DNA of 64,000 nt from contig JAHLJT010000631.1 in assembly GCA_031308135.1 (NCBI GenBank), positions 224,263,654-224,327,653 of the forward strand, given 5' to 3'. This document shows positions 61,690 through 64,000 of the stretch, in pieces. This DNA is from Acheta domesticus (taxonomy: Eukaryota; Arthropoda; Insecta; Orthoptera; Gryllidae). Position 1 is the first letter of the stretch; every line of letters starts with the position of its first letter. The position numbers and the translations under genes were made by a program. The notes below the pieces were generated by a model. That model saw only the letters and a program-made list of their open reading frames with translations. It did not search any database and was not told the origin of the DNA.

Positions 61690-63270
61690 TACTTTCCCCT
61701 ATACGTACGTATACACGGAATGATATACGTAATATAGGGAAAGTTATGTAATGCTGCGCGAAAAAATGGCCAATTTTCGGCGGAAAAAAATAATTGTCGG
61801 GCCGTGAAAACGAATAAGTGGATAAAACCAGTTGCTAAATTAAGAAAAAAAAATCCTCTATCTCGTGGTGTGGCCAAAATCCATGATTTGTTGCTTCTTT
61901 ATACTTAAAAATCGATTGACGGCATTCCGTCCGTCTGTCCGTCTGTGGTCAACGCTAGCGCCTAAACCGTTCGGTCGATTTTCTTCAAAATTGATATTCC
62001 CCAGTCGATCTGATTCTAGTCAAAGCTTTGTGATTTTGAAAAAGATTCTTTAAAATTTGGGGGTACTTTATATGAAGCCCCCCGGGGGTTTTCAAAATTT
62101 TCTCAAAAACGGCTCCAAATTTTTTCTTTAAATTTCTTGTATGAATAGAGGAAAATACACTTTTTAACATGGCATAGGTCCGATTTTCACGTACAGCTCT
62201 GAATTTTCCAAAATTGTGAAAGTTTGAATTTTTTCCGGCGTCTTTCTCAAACTACAAAATTGAAGATAGAGATTTTTTCTTCAAATAAAATTTTGTTCTG
62301 CATATTGAGTTCTTTAATAAAGGTCATGTAAATTTTTTCACAATTTTGGTAGTTTTCGTGCAATATTGCGTGCAATATGTGCAATTTTAAAAAATTACAA
62401 AAACTAAATTTTCTCAAAAACGGCCCCAAATTTTTTCTTTAAACTTTTGGTAGGGATAGTGGTAAATGTACTCTATCAGTGACATAAAAGCCATTTTGGT
62501 CTATCGGTTGGTTTTTCAAAAATTCCAAAAATGTAAATTTTTTTACTTGTCTCTCACGTCGTTAATATTTACATTATCGGCGATTTTTTTACATTATTAT
62601 ATTTACGAGTATATATGCTTTAAATAATGTCAAGTAAAGTTTCTCGAAAACACTACCGTTTTCTGTGAAAAGTAGCTCAAATTTCGGCATTTTCAGAAAT
62701 GCTCAAACGTCATTTTCTCGTATATGGCTGCAATTTTTTTCTTGAAACTTTTGTAACGGATAGTGCTAATTACACACATTAGTATAGCGTGAAGTTTATT
62801 TTGAGTTTTTTGTTTTTTTCTAAAATTATATAAATGTAAATTTTTTGAAAGATCTCTCACATCTTTAATATGCACATTATCCGCAATTTGTAAAGATGAT
62901 TATATTTGTGAGTGTAAGTGCTTCAAATAACTTCAAATAAAGTATTTGAAAACTCAAAAATTTTCTGTGAAAATGAGCTTCAAATTTCGCATTTTTAGTA
63001 GTGCTAAAACGCCATTTTCTCCTAAACGGCACATAATTTTTAAAAGAAAATTGCCATTTACGGCTAGATTTTTGTGTTCTTTAATATTCTAAAATTGATG
63101 TTTCTGTTCTACCAATAGGAAACCGAAAAATTAAGAAAATGACAAAAAAATGTACTTTTGGCGATGATAGATGGTAGGAGAGAAGAAAGAGTATGTGGCA
63201 ATTCCGAATAGCTAGCGAAGACCCAGGAAAATAGAAAACTAATACGGGAAAGTCTGTGCCATTCTGTTTC
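61690..63270 (-). repeat. Rep-A family, full-length minus-strand copy
   Basis: Starts ACTTTCCCCTATACGTACGT and ends ACTAATACGGGAAAGTCTGT, both family termini (inverted ACTTTCCC words). The body is the reverse complement of 35378-36925, with GGTCAACGCTAGCGCCTAAA and TTTCAAAATTTTCTCAAAAA-type runs. About 1.58 kb; no ORF above about 60 codons that is shared between copies. Confidence 0.7.
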
Positions 63271-64000
63271 TGTTTTTTGACAAATAAATAAATTAAATAA
63301 ATACGGTCATGCTTAATTTTTTCAAAATACGAGTAGTTTTTCTTTAATTTTGTGACAAACGTAATAGGCCGCTGTAAATTTACTGCACTTCGGACATTGG
63401 ATGCGTCGTAAATTAGAATGTGCAATTTTGTATATTATTTCTTTCTTCGTTTCTTACATTCGAACTTTGTTATAGACTTGCACATTAATATTTTAGAAAT
63501 TGTTTATTTTGAAATATTTGAAATAAGTAAAAAGAATTAATAGCTCTCAGAATAGCGACAATGCAGGGTCTGCAACAATGGAATTCACTTTGCGCTCGCG
63601 ATTATCTGTGAATTCGTGTCATTGTTGTGACCTAATGGAGATGTATGAAAAGGAGTTATAATTGTCTAATTTATGTTGATATTTGCAGGCAAATATTTAG
63701 TTTTGCACCAAATGCTGTACCATTTGTAGTGAGTAGAGAATTTGTTGCATGGTTTTAAAATACTCTTCCCTAATCATGGCCCAATGGAAGGCATTTCTAT
63801 ATTTCCAGGGTATCAGGCTTCTTTTTCCAATACAGGGTTACAAAACTTTTGCATTCTATTTTTGTGAAGTTGTAGAATTCACATAGTTCTGACAACACTG
63901 CAATGGAAATAGTGAGTTCCAAGCGAAGATGTTAGCGCATAAAGTGCAATATTACAGTACCACTTAGCTGTTTCCTCTAATACGGGAAAGTAAGTGCTGT
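63271..64000. other. No gene recognised
   Basis: CTGTTTTTTGACAAATAAAT at 63269-63290 repeats the tail of the LINE ending at 61235. The rest is AT-rich without coding signal. CTAATACGGGAAAGT at 63977-63991 equals the terminus of the neighbouring Rep-A copy and may mark another copy beyond the window. Confidence 0.4.

Overview
The window looks like a piece of an arthropod, most likely insect, nuclear chromosome with a large, repeat-rich genome. It is AT-rich, holds only one convincing host gene (split over 17 kb by very long introns), and is otherwise packed with transposable elements of nearly every eukaryotic class. Nothing bacterial, viral or organellar was seen, and no functional rRNA, tRNA or CRISPR array. 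The species cannot be named from the sequence; a hemimetabolous insect is a guess.

Layout. 1-4.15 kb: AT-rich DNA with a TA-flanked MITE and an inverted pair of a GC-rich promoter-like repeat. 4.15-6.9 kb: a foldback-type element whose arms are made of tandem repeats. 6.9-9.0 kb: a minus-strand LTR with an adjoining primer-binding site, a 240-bp duplication, a 400-bp MITE and a tandem repeat. 10.02-16.95 kb: a complete young LTR retrotransposon (588-bp LTRs that look identical, CTAT target duplication) with Ty3/gypsy-type enzymes but the integrase placed BEFORE reverse transcriptase, as in the Gmr1 group. It is inserted in an older minus-strand gypsy fragment (to about 18.65 kb). 18.65-25.87 kb: a nested palindromic region in which two outward-facing THAP half-exons, each joined to a Penelope-like RT remnant, flank a P-element-like fragment with terminal inverted repeats, an RTE-like RT fragment and a second inverted-repeat element. 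25.97-31.94 kb: a second young LTR element (1,434-bp LTRs, GTAT duplication) that keeps gag and protease but lost most of pol.

32.86-50.19 kb: a serpin gene on the + strand. Seven exons can be read directly, with consensus splice sites and matching phases, giving 381 residues without a signal peptide. The predicted scissile bond is Arg344-Ser345, so it should be an inhibitor of trypsin-like proteases acting inside the cell or released by a non-classical route. The reactive loop and C terminus sit alone on the last exon, 7 kb from the rest. The two large introns hold a solo LTR, LINEs, MITEs, microsatellites and a palindromic repeat.

50.2-64 kb: no host gene found. There are copies of an unnamed repeat family (called Rep-A here), two tRNA-derived SINE-like units, three MITEs, a decayed Tc1 transposon carrying an internal snapback insertion, and a non-LTR retrotransposon with a nearly intact RT ORF. 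Frames, splice sites and motifs were read by eye; no database search, alignment program or folding program was run.
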